Shown here: positions 35,712 to 44,645 of the stretch, in pieces
Layout of the letters: each line of letters begins with the position of its first letter
Numbering within the stretch: the first letter of the stretch is position 1
NCBI RefSeq assembly: GCF_003688625.1
Contig: NZ_RCWY01000003.1
Coordinates: 682,001 to 746,000, forward strand
DNA from: Sphingomonas sp. PP-CE-3A-406
GTDB taxonomy: Bacteria; Pseudomonadota; Alphaproteobacteria; Sphingomonadales; Sphingomonadaceae
Length of the DNA stretch: 64,000 nucleotides
Direction: 5' to 3'
Program-made: the position numbers and the translations under genes
The notes under the pieces: model-generated
Told to the model about the DNA's origin: nothing
Databases searched by the model: none
The model's input: only the letters and a program-made list of their open reading frames with translations

Positions 35712-38189
35712 TCACGCCAACGTCAGCCCGCTAGTCCGCAACGGCTCAGCACCCTGCAGGAAATACCGCCGCGCCAGCGCATCCGACACCGCGCCAAGCC
35801 GCCGCTCGATATCCCCCAAGGTCTCCGCGTCTAGCTCCGCCGCCGTTGCGGTCATCACGATCGCCTGCAACCCGGTCGCTTGCGCCTGTTGCGGCTCCGC
35901 CATCTCGTCGTCGCTCAGTACCGGCAACTCCGCCAACCGCGCCGCGATCCGCTCTGCCGAAAAGGCGAGACTGCGCGGATTGCCCGGATCGAGCGCCACC
36001 AGGTCCATCACCGGCACCCGCGCGATCCCGGTCGGATAGCGCTGGCGATAACTGATCTGGCTGTCGGCAAGGTCGAGCAGCACCGACAGATCGTCCGGCG
36101 ACGCGCCCGGCATCCCGAACAACCGGATCGCGCGCGCCATCGCCATCGCCCGCTCGATCCGCCGCCCGAGATCGTGAAAGCGCCACGCCGCCGTCCGCCC
36201 CATATGCTCCGCCGACAGCCCGGCGATCGCCGCATAGCGCCGTTGCAGCGAGCCGGCCCGCTCCAGCATGCCACGGTGGGTGGGGAAGGGCGCCTCGAGC
36301 AGCCGCACCATGTCCGCCGACAAGCGATCGCGCGAGCCTTCGCCGATCTCACGCGCGTGGCGGTTGAGCGTCAGGATCGACTGCCAGCGCTCGTCCTCCA
36401 TTGCGGTCCGGGCGAGCGCGGTCAGATCGGCGCGGCGGAGCGACGGCGGGTGCGGCGCGCTGCCCGCCCCGACGATCAGCCCGACCAGCTTGCCGACCGT
36501 AGTCGGCGACAAGACTGCACCCCCGTCGACGTCGATCGAATTGCCGAGCATCACGCGGATCGCGCCGAGCAGCGCTTCGCCGCGCTCCAGATACCGCCCG
36601 AGCCAGTAGAAATTGTCCGCCACCCGGCTCGGCAACGTCCCCGGATTGCGCCGCACCTGGAGCGAGTCCGCGGCGGTCAGCAACGACACGGGCGCGACCG
36701 GCTCGGCACCATAGATGCAGACGTCGGCGGACCAGATGCCTTCGCCCATGACGGCCGCCCGCGCGTCGGGATGCTCGCCGATCCGCGCGAACCCGCCGGG
36801 GAGGACGGTCCATTCGCCATCGCCGTTACGCGCCGCGAAGACGCGCAGGGTGAAGGGGCGGGGGACCAGCGCATCGCCGACCACGACCGGCATCGTCGAG
36901 AGCTGGACCAACTCCTGCCCGACATAATCCTGCGGCCGGTTCGCCATGTCGGCGAGCAGACGCCCCCTGTCTCCGCCGGTGATGTCGGCGCCTGTGGTCG
37001 GTGCACCGGTCATGCCGAGAGGCCGCGCGTGGAACGCCGGACCGATCAGCAGACGGTCGAAATTGGCTTCGACCTGCGCGCGCGCGCCGTCCTGCCCGCA
37101 CCACCACGTCGCGATGTTGGGGAGCAGCAGCTCCTCTCCAAGCAGCGACTTCGCGAGTTGCGGCAGGAACGCCGAGAACGCAGGCGCTTCCAGCACGGCC
37201 GAGCCCGGCGCGTTCGACAGCACGACGTTGCCCGCCGCGTAGGCGTCGATCAGCCCTGGCACGCCGATCTGCGAATGCGTGTCGAACGCCAGCGGATCGA
37301 GCAGCCGCGGGTCGAGCCGCCGCCACAGCGCATCGATCCGCTTGAGCCCACCGATCGTGCGGACATAGACCTTGTCCTCGAGCGCGGCGAGATCGGCGCC
37401 CTCGACCAGCAGCAGCCCGAGATAGCGCGCGAGATGCGCCTGTTCGGGATAACTCGGGTTGAACCGGCCGGGCGTCAGCAGCCCGATCCGCGGGTCGGTC
37501 CGCTTGCACATCGCCGCGATCCCGGCGCGGAAGGCTGCAAAGAACGGCGCATGTCGCTGGACGTTGAGCCGGTCCTGCAATCCGCCGAGCGTGCGGCTGA
37601 CGGCGATCCGGTTCTCCAGCGCATAGCCAGCGCCGGCGGGTGCGCGGAGGTGATCGGCGAGCACGCGCCATTCGCCGGTCGGCCCGCGACCGAGATCGAT
37701 CGCGATGAAATCGAGATGCCGGCCGCCGGGCGGGTCTAGCCCGACCATCGGTCGCAGGAAGAACGGACTGCCGGTGACAAGCGCGGCGGGGATTTGGCCG
37801 TCCGCGACCAGTTTGCCCTCGCCGTAGAGGTCGGCGATCACTGTCTCCATCAACGTCGCGCGCTGGATCACGCCGCGCTCGATGCCCGCCCATTCGCCGG
37901 CCTCGATCAGCAGCGGGACGGGCGAGACGGGCCAGGGGCGCTCATCGGGTTCGTCGGCGATGCGGAAGCCGGTGCCGATGTCGACCGCATGCCGCTGGAC
38001 GCGCTCGCGGATATGGCCGAGGTCGTCCGAGGCGACCATCGCCAGCTCGGCAAACATCGCTGCCCAGGCCGGGTCGGCATTCTTGCAGAGCACGTCGGCG
38101 CCAGTGGTGCGCGCGCAATAGTCGGCGATCCAGCGCTCGGCATGGATCATCGCGTCGAAAAGGGGCGCGGTGTGCGTCGCCGTGTCCAA
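35712..38189 (-). CDS. Circularly permuted ATP-grasp/alpha-E fusion protein
   Basis: Predicted 825-residue fusion. The N-terminal two thirds (about 70-480) is a circularly permuted ATP-grasp amidoligase-like domain (DUF404/407 type) with ITPGRFNPSYPEQ-like GLLTPGRFNPSYPEQ, LSNAPGSAVLE and RPFTLRVFAARNG; the last third (about 520-825) is an alpha-E helical domain (DUF403) beginning PSRVADNFYWLGRYLERGE. These two are often separate genes next to a transglutaminase and are proposed to build or modify a peptide-like product. The start used is TTG at 38189; the ATG at 38150 would remove 13 residues. No precursor peptide gene was recognised nearby. Confidence 0.88.
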   Translation of the reverse strand: MDTATHTAPLFDAMIHAERWIADYCARTTGADVLCKNADPAWAAMFAELAMVASDDLGHIRERVQRHAVDIGTGFRIADEPDERPWPVSPVPLLIEAGEWAGIERGVIQRATLMETVIADLYGEGKLVADGQIPAALVTGSPFFLRPMVGLDPPGGRHLDFIAIDLGRGPTGEWRVLADHLRAPAGAGYALENRIAVSRTLGGLQDRLNVQRHAPFFAAFRAGIAAMCKRTDPRIGLLTPGRFNPSYPEQAHLARYLGLLLVEGADLAALEDKVYVRTIGGLKRIDALWRRLDPRLLDPLAFDTHSQIGVPGLIDAYAAGNVVLSNAPGSAVLEAPAFSAFLPQLAKSLLGEELLLPNIATWWCGQDGARAQVEANFDRLLIGPAFHARPLGMTGAPTTGADITGGDRGRLLADMANRPQDYVGQELVQLSTMPVVVGDALVPRPFTLRVFAARNGDGEWTVLPGGFARIGEHPDARAAVMGEGIWSADVCIYGAEPVAPVSLLTAADSLQVRRNPGTLPSRVADNFYWLGRYLERGEALLGAIRVMLGNSIDVDGGAVLSPTTVGKLVGLIVGAGSAPHPPSLRRADLTALARTAMEDERWQSILTLNRHAREIGEGSRDRLSADMVRLLEAPFPTHRGMLERAGSLQRRYAAIAGLSAEHMGRTAAWRFHDLGRRIERAMAMARAIRLFGMPGASPDDLSVLLDLADSQISYRQRYPTGIARVPVMDLVALDPGNPRSLAFSAERIAARLAELPVLSDDEMAEPQQAQATGLQAIVMTATAAELDAETLGDIERRLGAVSDALARRYFLQGAEPLRTSGLTLA

Positions 38190-38331
38190 TGCCTCAAGCC
38201 CCCGAATACAGGCGGCGGTGTTTCACCTTTCAACGCGGCGGTGCAACATAAATTGTTACGGGGGCCGCGCGTTACTCCTGTTCCCTCGCGAAGGCGGGGG
38301 AGCAGTAAGGGGGCGAGCTGTCGCCTCCACG

Positions 38332-38442
38332 AACCACCACCCCGGCGGAGGCCGGGGCCCAATTGGGGGACGGCGCTAATGACGGGCATCGCGCCGTTAC
38401 CGCCACCTTCCCAATTGGGCCCCGGCCTTCGCCGGGGTGGTT
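38332..38442. repeat. REP-like palindrome, family A variant
   Basis: Arms AACCACCCCGGCG-type (ACCACCCCGGCGGAGGCCGG) and complement CCGGCCTTCGCCGGGGTGGTT with an inner CCCAATTGGG pair on each side. A half-site TCGCGAAGGCGGGGGAG precedes it at 38286. It occupies most of the 283-base gap between ligD and the ATP-grasp fusion gene. Confidence 0.8.
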
Positions 38443-38472
38443 ACGGTTGTGATTGTGGGGAGGGGGAATGGC

Positions 38473-41004
38473 TCACAAATCCGGCAGCACCTGATTCGCC
38501 ACACCCCAACCCGCCAGCGCCCGCGACTCAGCCCGCGCGATCAATTCCGCCCCATCCTTCACACCCCACCGCGCGGCCATCTCGATATCCCGCAACTCGG
38601 TCCAAGACACCGGTGCCGCCACCGGCGCGCCCGCTCTCGCCCGCGCCGAATACGGCATCACCGCGGTCGCCCCGCGCTGGTTCCGCAGCCAGTCGATGAA
38701 GATTCGCCCCTTGCGCTTGGCCTTCGCCATCGTCGCGACGAAGCGGTCGGGATCTGCGCCCGCCATCGCCCGCGCGAAGCGATCCGCGAAGTCCTTCACC
38801 GCAGGCCATTCCGCCTCCGGGGTCAGCGGCACGACCACGTGCACGCCCTTGCCGCCCGAGAGCATCGGGAAGCTGACCAGCCCCAGTTCGGCCAACTGGT
38901 TCTTCAGATGCTCCGCCGCCTTCTTCGTGTCGCCGAAATCGAGCCCCTCGTCTGGGTCGAGATCGAATATCAGTCGGTTGGGCTTCTCCAAGGTCGCGTT
39001 CGACGACCCCCAGCCGTGGAACTCGATCGTCCCCATCTGCACGCACGCGACCAGCCCGTCCGCATCGTCGACATACAGATAGTCCTCGGTCGAGCCGTCC
39101 TTCTCGCGGATCGGCACTTTGTGGACCGCGTCGCCGAAGCTCCCCGCGTCATGTTTCTGGAAGAAGCACGCGCGCGATCGACCTTGCGGACACCGCACGA
39201 GGCTGATCGGGCGGTTGCCCGCGACCGGCAGCATGATCCCCGAGACCGCGACGTAATAGTCCGCGAGATCGCCCTTGGTGACGTCCGACTTGTCGAAGAT
39301 CACGCGGTCCCGGCTGCTGACCTTGATACTGGTTGCCGGCGCGGCGCTGTCCTCCACATCGGGCAATGGCGCGGGCGTCTCGGCGACGACGTCCTTCGCC
39401 GCCTTGTCCTCGCGGAGGCCGATGAAGCTCGAATGCCGCAGCACACCGTCGGGCGTGACTTCGGCGAACGCGACCTCCGCGACCAGTTTCGGCGTCACCC
39501 ATTTCGCGCCGCGGACCGCTGCCTTTGGCGCCTCGACCGTTGGCGTCTTGCGATCGAGCGCGACGAGCTTGTCGCGAATCTCGTCCATCAGCGCCTGGTC
39601 GAAACCGGTGCCGACTTTCCCGGCGTACCGATAGCCCTTGCCCTCGTGGACGCCGAGCAACAGCGACTTGAACCCGCGTTTTTTGTCGGACGGCAGCCAG
39701 CCGACGATCACGAATTCCTGGCGGTGCGTGCATTTGACCTTGAGCCACGCCTTGGTCCGCTTGCCGGCATAGGGCGCGTCGGCGCGTTTCGAGACGATGC
39801 CTTCGAGGCCCTCGCGGCACATCGTCTCGAACAATTGCTCGCCCGCGCCGATCACGTGGTCGGAGTAGCGGAGGCGGTCCTCGTCCTCGGGGATGAGCGG
39901 TTGCAGCCGCGCCTTGCGGTCGAGGTTGGACAGGCCGGTCAGGTCTTCGCCGTCGAGTGCGAGCAGGTCGAACGCGAACAACGTCATGTCGCCGCCGGCG
40001 GAGATCGCGTCCTTCAGCGTCGAGAAATCGGGGTGGCCGTCCTTGAACGCGACGATCTCCCCGTCGATCAGCGCGGATTTTACGGGGAGCTGCGCGGCGG
40101 CGTCGGCGATCGCGGCGAACTTGTCGGTCCAGTCGAGGCCGGTGCGGGTGAAGACCTTCGCCTTGCCGTTGGCGACGGAGATCAACGCGCGGTAGCCGTC
40201 GTATTTTACTTCGTGGAGCCAGGCGGAGCCGGTCGGGACGGCGTCGACGAGGGTGCAGAGTTGGAGGTCCTGAAAATCCTCCCCGGCACGGGGAGGGGGA
40301 CCGCCGCGACCTTTCGCGGTGGTGGAGGGGGGCTTGCCCCGAACGTTTCCCGTATTTCGAGCGGTACTCTTGCGGGCCGCCCCCTCCACCAGCTTCGCTG
40401 GTCCCCCTCCCCGTGCCGGGGAGGATTTGCCCTCCTCTACCTCGATCATCGTGCGGCCGGTCGAGACGCTGGTCAGCGCTTCTTCGACCAGCGTGTCGGT
40501 GCCGCCCGCCGCGGCATCGTCGATCTTGCGGAGGAGCCAGTTCTCGCGCTTTTCCTTCGCGCGGGGCTTCAGGCGGATGAGCAGCCATTCGCCCTTCATC
40601 CGCTCGCCATCGAGGACGAAGTGGAGGTGGCCCTTGTCGAGGTCCTTGGCGGACTTGCCCTTGATCGGCGACCAGGTCCCACGGTCCCACAGCATCACCG
40701 TGCCGCCGCCATATTCGCCGGCGGGGATCGTGCCTTCGAAGGTGGCGTAGCTGAGCGGATGGTCCTCGGTGCGGACGGCGAGGCGCTTCTCATTGGGGTC
40801 GAGGCTGGGGCCGCGCGTGACCGCCCAGCTTTTGAGGACGCCGTCGATTTCCAGGCGAAAATCCCAGTGGAGGCGGGTGGCGTCGTGCTTCTGGACCATG
40901 AAGCTGTTGCCGTTGCCGGGGGCCAGCGTGCCCGCGGGCTCGGCGGTTTTGGTGAAGTTCCGCTTGGAATTGTAGAGGGCTAGGGGATCCGGGGGCGTGG
41001 CCAT
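38473..41004 (-). CDS. ligD: Multifunctional DNA ligase D for non-homologous end joining
   Basis: Predicted 843-residue protein with three enzyme domains in the order phosphoesterase (about 1-185, with QKHDATRLHWDFRLE), ATP-dependent ligase (about 245-545, adenylated Lys267 in VKYDGYRAL) and primase-polymerase (about 570-843, with FDLDPDEGLDF metal site and LSGGKGVHVVVPL). It seals double-strand breaks with Ku, encoded just upstream on the same strand. The ATG at 41004 is preferred to TTG at 41007. Residues about 193-244, between the first two domains, are encoded by an intact REP-like palindrome, giving a Pro/Gly/Ala-rich linker that homologues should lack. Confidence 0.94.
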   Translation of the reverse strand: MATPPDPLALYNSKRNFTKTAEPAGTLAPGNGNSFMVQKHDATRLHWDFRLEIDGVLKSWAVTRGPSLDPNEKRLAVRTEDHPLSYATFEGTIPAGEYGGGTVMLWDRGTWSPIKGKSAKDLDKGHLHFVLDGERMKGEWLLIRLKPRAKEKRENWLLRKIDDAAAGGTDTLVEEALTSVSTGRTMIEVEEGKSSPARGGGPAKLVEGAARKSTARNTGNVRGKPPSTTAKGRGGPPPRAGEDFQDLQLCTLVDAVPTGSAWLHEVKYDGYRALISVANGKAKVFTRTGLDWTDKFAAIADAAAQLPVKSALIDGEIVAFKDGHPDFSTLKDAISAGGDMTLFAFDLLALDGEDLTGLSNLDRKARLQPLIPEDEDRLRYSDHVIGAGEQLFETMCREGLEGIVSKRADAPYAGKRTKAWLKVKCTHRQEFVIVGWLPSDKKRGFKSLLLGVHEGKGYRYAGKVGTGFDQALMDEIRDKLVALDRKTPTVEAPKAAVRGAKWVTPKLVAEVAFAEVTPDGVLRHSSFIGLREDKAAKDVVAETPAPLPDVEDSAAPATSIKVSSRDRVIFDKSDVTKGDLADYYVAVSGIMLPVAGNRPISLVRCPQGRSRACFFQKHDAGSFGDAVHKVPIREKDGSTEDYLYVDDADGLVACVQMGTIEFHGWGSSNATLEKPNRLIFDLDPDEGLDFGDTKKAAEHLKNQLAELGLVSFPMLSGGKGVHVVVPLTPEAEWPAVKDFADRFARAMAGADPDRFVATMAKAKRKGRIFIDWLRNQRGATAVMPYSARARAGAPVAAPVSWTELRDIEMAARWGVKDGAELIARAESRALAGWGVANQVLPDL
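40274..40428. repeat. REP-like palindrome, family C, inside the ligD reading frame
   Basis: A complete family C element: AAATCCTCCCCGGCACGGGG at one edge, CCCCGTGCCGGGGAGGATTT at the other, with inner GGACC/GGTCC and GGTGGAGGGGG/CCCCCTCCACC pairs. Both edges match the intergenic copy at 35563-35696. The ligD frame passes through it without a stop. Confidence 0.9.
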
Positions 41005-41022
41005 CAATAGCGTCCCGTCTTC

Positions 41023-41105
41023 GTCATCCCGGCGAAAGCCGGGACCTCGCGCGGCGAGGGGGCGGGCTGCAACCGGGAGATCCCAGCTTTCGCTGGGATG
41101 ACGGG
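41023..41105. repeat. REP-like palindrome, family A (long form)
   Basis: Arms GTCATCCCGGCGAAAGCCGG and CAGCTTTCGCTGGGATGAC, imperfect. It lies in the Ku-ligD gap. Confidence 0.8.
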
Positions 41106-41135
41106 GTGGAGCATCGAGAGGTCAGCAAGTTTGTG

Positions 41136-41183
41136 CTCCCGCGAAGGCGGGAGCCCAGTCTGGCCCCCCGCCTTCGCGGGGGA
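41136..41183. repeat. REP-like palindrome, family A (short form)
   Basis: CTCCCGCGAAGGCGGGAG, a spacer GCCCAGTCTGG, then CCCCCGCCTTCGCGGGGG. It follows the Ku stop codon and is nearly the same unit as 3211-3254. Confidence 0.8.
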
Positions 41184-41196
41184 ACAAGGGAGGGGG

Positions 41197-42075
41197 TTAC
41201 GCACGTTTCTTCGCGGGAGCTTTGGCCGCCGTTTTTGCCGGCGCCCGCTTGGCGGGGGCCTTCTTCGCCGGCGCCTTCTCCGCACCCCCGCTCTTCTCCA
41301 TCGACTTCTTCAACGCCGCCATCAGGTCGACCACGTTCGAGCCGGTCTTCCCGCCGGTATCCTTGTCCTCGATGATCTTCTTCCCGTTCGCCTTGCGCTT
41401 GCGTTCGATCAGGTCCTTCAGTGCATCGACATAGCGATCGTGGAACTCCTGCGGGTGAAAGTCGCCGCTGCGCTTCCCGATCAGCGCCTCGGCCAGTTCC
41501 AGCAATTCCTCGGACGGCTTGTCATCGGGAATATCCCGGAAATAGCCCTGAGCCTTGTGCACCTCGTCGGCGTAGCGCAGCGTCTCCAGCACCATCCCGC
41601 GCCCGCACGGTTTCAGGCTCACGACATATTCGCGCCCGCGCATCGCAAGCTGGCCGAGCCCGACCTTCTTGGTCCGCTTCAACGCCTCGCGCAAAACGAT
41701 GAAAGCCTCCTCCGCGAGGTCGTCCGCGGGCACCACGAAATACGGCTTTTCGTAATAGAGCACGTCGATCTCGCTCGCATCGACGAACTGCGTGAGCTCC
41801 AGCGTCTTCTTCGACTCGAGTTTCACCGCATCGATTTCGTCCTGCTCCAGCAGGACGTATTCGCCCTTCGAGACCTCATAGCCCTTCATGATCTCGTCGG
41901 CGTCGACCGGGCCGACGCCGGTGACGACCTTGTCGTAATGGATCGGCTGGCCCGACGGCTCGTGAATCTGCTTGAACGACACCGCCGCGCCGGACTTCGT
42001 CGCGGAATAGATCTCGACCGGGATCGAGACGAGGGCGAGACGGATCTGCCCCTGCCAATACGCGCGCGCTGCCAC
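41197..42075 (-). CDS. ku: Ku homodimer protein for non-homologous end joining
   Basis: Predicted 292-residue bacterial Ku, which encircles broken DNA ends and recruits LigD. The core opens ARAYWQGQIRLALVSIPVEIY and includes KGYEVSKGEYVLLEQDEID and the PYFVVPADD block; the C-terminus is a lysine/alanine/proline tail (repeats of APAKK-type units, about 265-292), typical for DNA-contacting tails. Start is GTG at 42075 with AAGGA upstream. It is separated from ligD, its functional partner, by about 190 bases holding two palindromic repeats. Confidence 0.95.
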   Translation of the reverse strand: MAARAYWQGQIRLALVSIPVEIYSATKSGAAVSFKQIHEPSGQPIHYDKVVTGVGPVDADEIMKGYEVSKGEYVLLEQDEIDAVKLESKKTLELTQFVDASEIDVLYYEKPYFVVPADDLAEEAFIVLREALKRTKKVGLGQLAMRGREYVVSLKPCGRGMVLETLRYADEVHKAQGYFRDIPDDKPSEELLELAEALIGKRSGDFHPQEFHDRYVDALKDLIERKRKANGKKIIEDKDTGGKTGSNVVDLMAALKKSMEKSGGAEKAPAKKAPAKRAPAKTAAKAPAKKRA

Positions 42076-42184
42076 CCTGGATGTTCCTTCGTTGCGGAAA
42101 CGATTCGATTACCTGGGTCAATCATCGGCACGGTAGAGTCGTTCCAAAGTTTCGTTCCGCGCCAAATCCCGCTAAGGCGCGCGC

Positions 42185-42763
42185 ATGTCAGACGATCCCT
42201 TCACGCTGTTCGACAGCTGGTACGCCGAAGCCAAGCAGTCCGAGCCGAACGACCCGAATGCGGTCGCGCTCGCAACCGCCGATGCCGAGGGGCGGCCGTC
42301 GGTGCGCATGGTGCTGTTGAAGGGTCACGGCCCGGACGGTTTCGTGATCTACACCAACCGCGAAAGCCGCAAGGCGGGCGAGCTGGCGGCGAATCCGCAG
42401 GGCGCGCTGCTGTTCCACTGGAAGTCGCTGCGCCGTCAGATCCGCATCGAGGGTCCGGTGACGCTTGCGACCGACGCCGAATCGGACGCCTATTTCGCCT
42501 CGCGCGGTCGTGATTCGCAGCTTGGCGCCTGGGCGTCGGAGCAGTCCCGGCCGCTCGACAGTCGCGAGGCGTTCGAGCAGCGCTTTGCGGAAATGACCGC
42601 GAAGTTCGAAGGCCAGGACGTGCCAAGGCCGCCGCATTGGGGAGGCTACCGCGTGACGCCAACGCGGATCGAGTTCTGGCAGGACCGCGCGCATCGTCTC
42701 CACGAACGGCGGCTGTTCGTGCGCGAAGACGGCAACTGGAGCGAAGGGCTGTTGTTCCCATGA
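42185..42763 (+). CDS. pdxH: Pyridoxamine 5'-phosphate oxidase
   Basis: Predicted 192-residue FMN enzyme making pyridoxal phosphate from PNP or PMP. Conserved pieces are ATADAEGRPSVRMVLLKG, NPQGALLFHWKSLRRQIR with the FMN-binding residues, and the C-terminal PTRIEFWQDRAHRLHER signature. Length is normal for the family. Its stop overlaps the start of the CDF exporter gene (ATGA). It provides the cofactor used by SerC and others. Confidence 0.95.
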   Translation: MSDDPFTLFDSWYAEAKQSEPNDPNAVALATADAEGRPSVRMVLLKGHGPDGFVIYTNRESRKAGELAANPQGALLFHWKSLRRQIRIEGPVTLATDAESDAYFASRGRDSQLGAWASEQSRPLDSREAFEQRFAEMTAKFEGQDVPRPPHWGGYRVTPTRIEFWQDRAHRLHERRLFVREDGNWSEGLLFP

Positions 42764-43707
42764 CGCAGGACGAACGGCGCAGGGTCATACCTCTCGCAAC
42801 CCGCGCGGCGCTCGCCAGCGTCGCGATGGCGTGTTTCCTGCTGCTGCTGAAGGGCTTTGCGGCGTGGTCGACGGGTTCGGTGGCGATGCTCGGCTCGCTC
42901 GCCGATACCGCGCTCGACCTGCTCGCGTCGCTGGTCACGCTGTACGGCGTGCGGCTCGCGGCGACGCCGGCGGATCACGACCACCGCTTCGGCCACGGCA
43001 AGGCGGAGGCTCTCGCCGCGCTGTTCCAGGTCATGCTGATCACCGCGTCGGCGGTCGGCATCGCGTGGCGCGCGATCCTTGCGTTCGGCGATCCGCAGCC
43101 GACCACCGGGGCCGATTTCGGCATCGGCGTGTCGGTGATCGCGATCGTCGCCACGGTGTTCCTGCTCTCCTATCAACGCCGCATCATCCGCCAGACGGGT
43201 TCGGTCGCAATCCTCGCGGATAACGTCCATTACCAGTCGGACGTGCTGCTCAACGGCTCGGTGATCGTCGCGCTGGTGCTCGATCAATATGTCGGGTGGA
43301 GCGGCGCGGATCCGATCTTCGGCATCGTCATCGCTTTGTGGCTCGCCTGGGGCGCGTTCCAGGCGTCGTCGAACGCGATCGACCAGTTGATGGACAAGGA
43401 ATGGCCCGAGGATCTGCGCACGCAGTTCCTCGACGTCGCCGCGCGCCAGCCCGGCATCCGCGGAATCCACGATTTCCGCACGCGACGCTCGGGCAGCCAC
43501 GACTTCGCGCAGTTCCACATGGAGGTCGCGCGCGACCTGACCGTGGAACACGCGCACGACATCGTCGAAGCGGTCGAGCGTAACCTGCGCACCGCCTTCC
43601 CCAAGGTAGAGGTGTTGATCCACCTCGATCCGGAAGGGCATGTCGACACCGACAATCCGCTGGTCGAGGCGGACGTGACGCCGCATTGGTTCGGCAAGCG
43701 GGTATAG
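42760..43707 (+). CDS. Cation diffusion facilitator exporter (FieF-like)
   Basis: Predicted 315-residue inner-membrane metal/proton antiporter. Six membrane segments occupy about 15-205. The metal site is seen as Asp pairs in SLADTALDLLAS (TM2) and His/Asp in DNVHYQSDVLLNG (TM5), and the DHRFGHGKAEALAAL loop follows TM2. A cytoplasmic CDF dimerisation domain ends with VLIHLDPEGH. The pattern DxxxD/HxxxD suits Zn, Fe or Cd export; the metal is not fixed by sequence. It overlaps pdxH by four bases and is translationally coupled to it. Confidence 0.93.
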   Translation: MTQDERRRVIPLATRAALASVAMACFLLLLKGFAAWSTGSVAMLGSLADTALDLLASLVTLYGVRLAATPADHDHRFGHGKAEALAALFQVMLITASAVGIAWRAILAFGDPQPTTGADFGIGVSVIAIVATVFLLSYQRRIIRQTGSVAILADNVHYQSDVLLNGSVIVALVLDQYVGWSGADPIFGIVIALWLAWGAFQASSNAIDQLMDKEWPEDLRTQFLDVAARQPGIRGIHDFRTRRSGSHDFAQFHMEVARDLTVEHAHDIVEAVERNLRTAFPKVEVLIHLDPEGHVDTDNPLVEADVTPHWFGKRV

Positions 43708-43746
43708 TCCGCTCGAAATTCGGCAAACGCGTTTGAGGATTCAATC

Positions 43747-44538
43747 ATGAGAATACCGTTCGCGCAGATCGATGCGTTTTCCGACACGCCGTTCGGGGGC
43801 AATCAGGCGGCGGTGATGCCGCTGTCGGCCTGGCTCGACGACGCCGTGCTGCTGAACATCGCGCAGGAGAACAACCTGAGCGAGACCGCGTTCATCGTCG
43901 CCTCGGATGACGACGGCGTCGATTTCGACCTGCGCTGGTTCACGCCGGGTGCGGAAGTCGCGCTCTGCGGTCATGCGACGCTGGCGAGCGGGCATTTCGT
44001 GCTGTCGTCGGATACCGCGCTCGACCGGGTGCGGTTCCGGACGCGGCAGGCGGGGATGCTCGAGGTCGCTCGGGCGGACAGCGGCTACACGCTCAAGTTG
44101 CCGGCATGGGGACCGAGCCCGAAGGCGATCCCGGAGATCGTCGCGGCGTTGAACGTCGCCGAGCCCGTCGAAACCCTGTGGCACGACAAGGGCTATGCGC
44201 TCGTGATCGTCGACGACGAGGCCGTCGTGCGCGACCTGAAGCCGGACTATGCGGCGCTGGCGAAGTTCCCGATCGTCGCGATCGTCGCGGCGCGGGGCGA
44301 GGCGACCGACATCGTCAGTCGCGTCTTCACGCCCTATTACGCGATCAACGAGGATCCGGTGACGGGTGCGGCGCACGCGGTGATGGTGCCGTATTGGGCG
44401 CCCACTTTGGGGAACAGCTTCACCGCGTATCAGGCGAGCGCGCGTGGCGGGAAGTTGACGTGTCGGCTTGAGGGCGACCGCGTGGTGCTCGGCGGATCAT
44501 GCGTGACGACGATCGAAGGCACGTTCTTGCTGCCGTAA
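43747..44538 (+). CDS. PhzF family isomerase/epimerase-like protein
   Basis: Predicted 263-residue protein of the PhzF fold. The start RIPFAQIDAFSDTPFGGNQAAV, the catalytic-type NNLSETAFIV (Glu) and the paired FTPGAEVALCGHAT and EDPVTGAAHAV motifs are complete. Bacterial PhzF relatives outside phenazine clusters are generic isomerases of unknown substrate, and there are no phenazine genes here, so phenazine synthesis should not be inferred. It is followed by a family D palindrome. Confidence 0.92.
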   Translation: MRIPFAQIDAFSDTPFGGNQAAVMPLSAWLDDAVLLNIAQENNLSETAFIVASDDDGVDFDLRWFTPGAEVALCGHATLASGHFVLSSDTALDRVRFRTRQAGMLEVARADSGYTLKLPAWGPSPKAIPEIVAALNVAEPVETLWHDKGYALVIVDDEAVVRDLKPDYAALAKFPIVAIVAARGEATDIVSRVFTPYYAINEDPVTGAAHAVMVPYWAPTLGNSFTAYQASARGGKLTCRLEGDRVVLGGSCVTTIEGTFLLP

Positions 44539-44555
44539 ACGCAGCTAAAATACCT

Positions 44556-44639
44556 CCGTCATCCTGACGAAAGTCAGGATCCAGAGCCACGAACGTCATC
44601 GTTTGATATCCTGGATCCTGACTTTCGTCAGGATGACGG
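44556..44639. repeat. REP-like palindrome, family D
   Basis: Perfect arms CCGTCATCCTGACGAAAGTC and complement, extended to AGGATCC on both sides, with a 30-base centre. It is located between two convergent genes. A second copy is at 61858-61941. Confidence 0.9.
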
Positions 44640-44645
44640 GGTGCC

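Noticed and set aside
35880..37739. A 619-codon open frame antisense to the ATP-grasp/alpha-E gene
   Set aside because: No motif or start signal; mirror of a well supported gene.
38437..40983. An 848-codon open frame antisense to ligD
   Set aside because: The ligD strand has complete catalytic motifs, while the antisense product is an Arg/His/Asp-rich composition artefact.
43747..44538. Phenazine biosynthesis locus
   Set aside because: Only a PhzF-fold protein is present, and this fold is common outside phenazine clusters.
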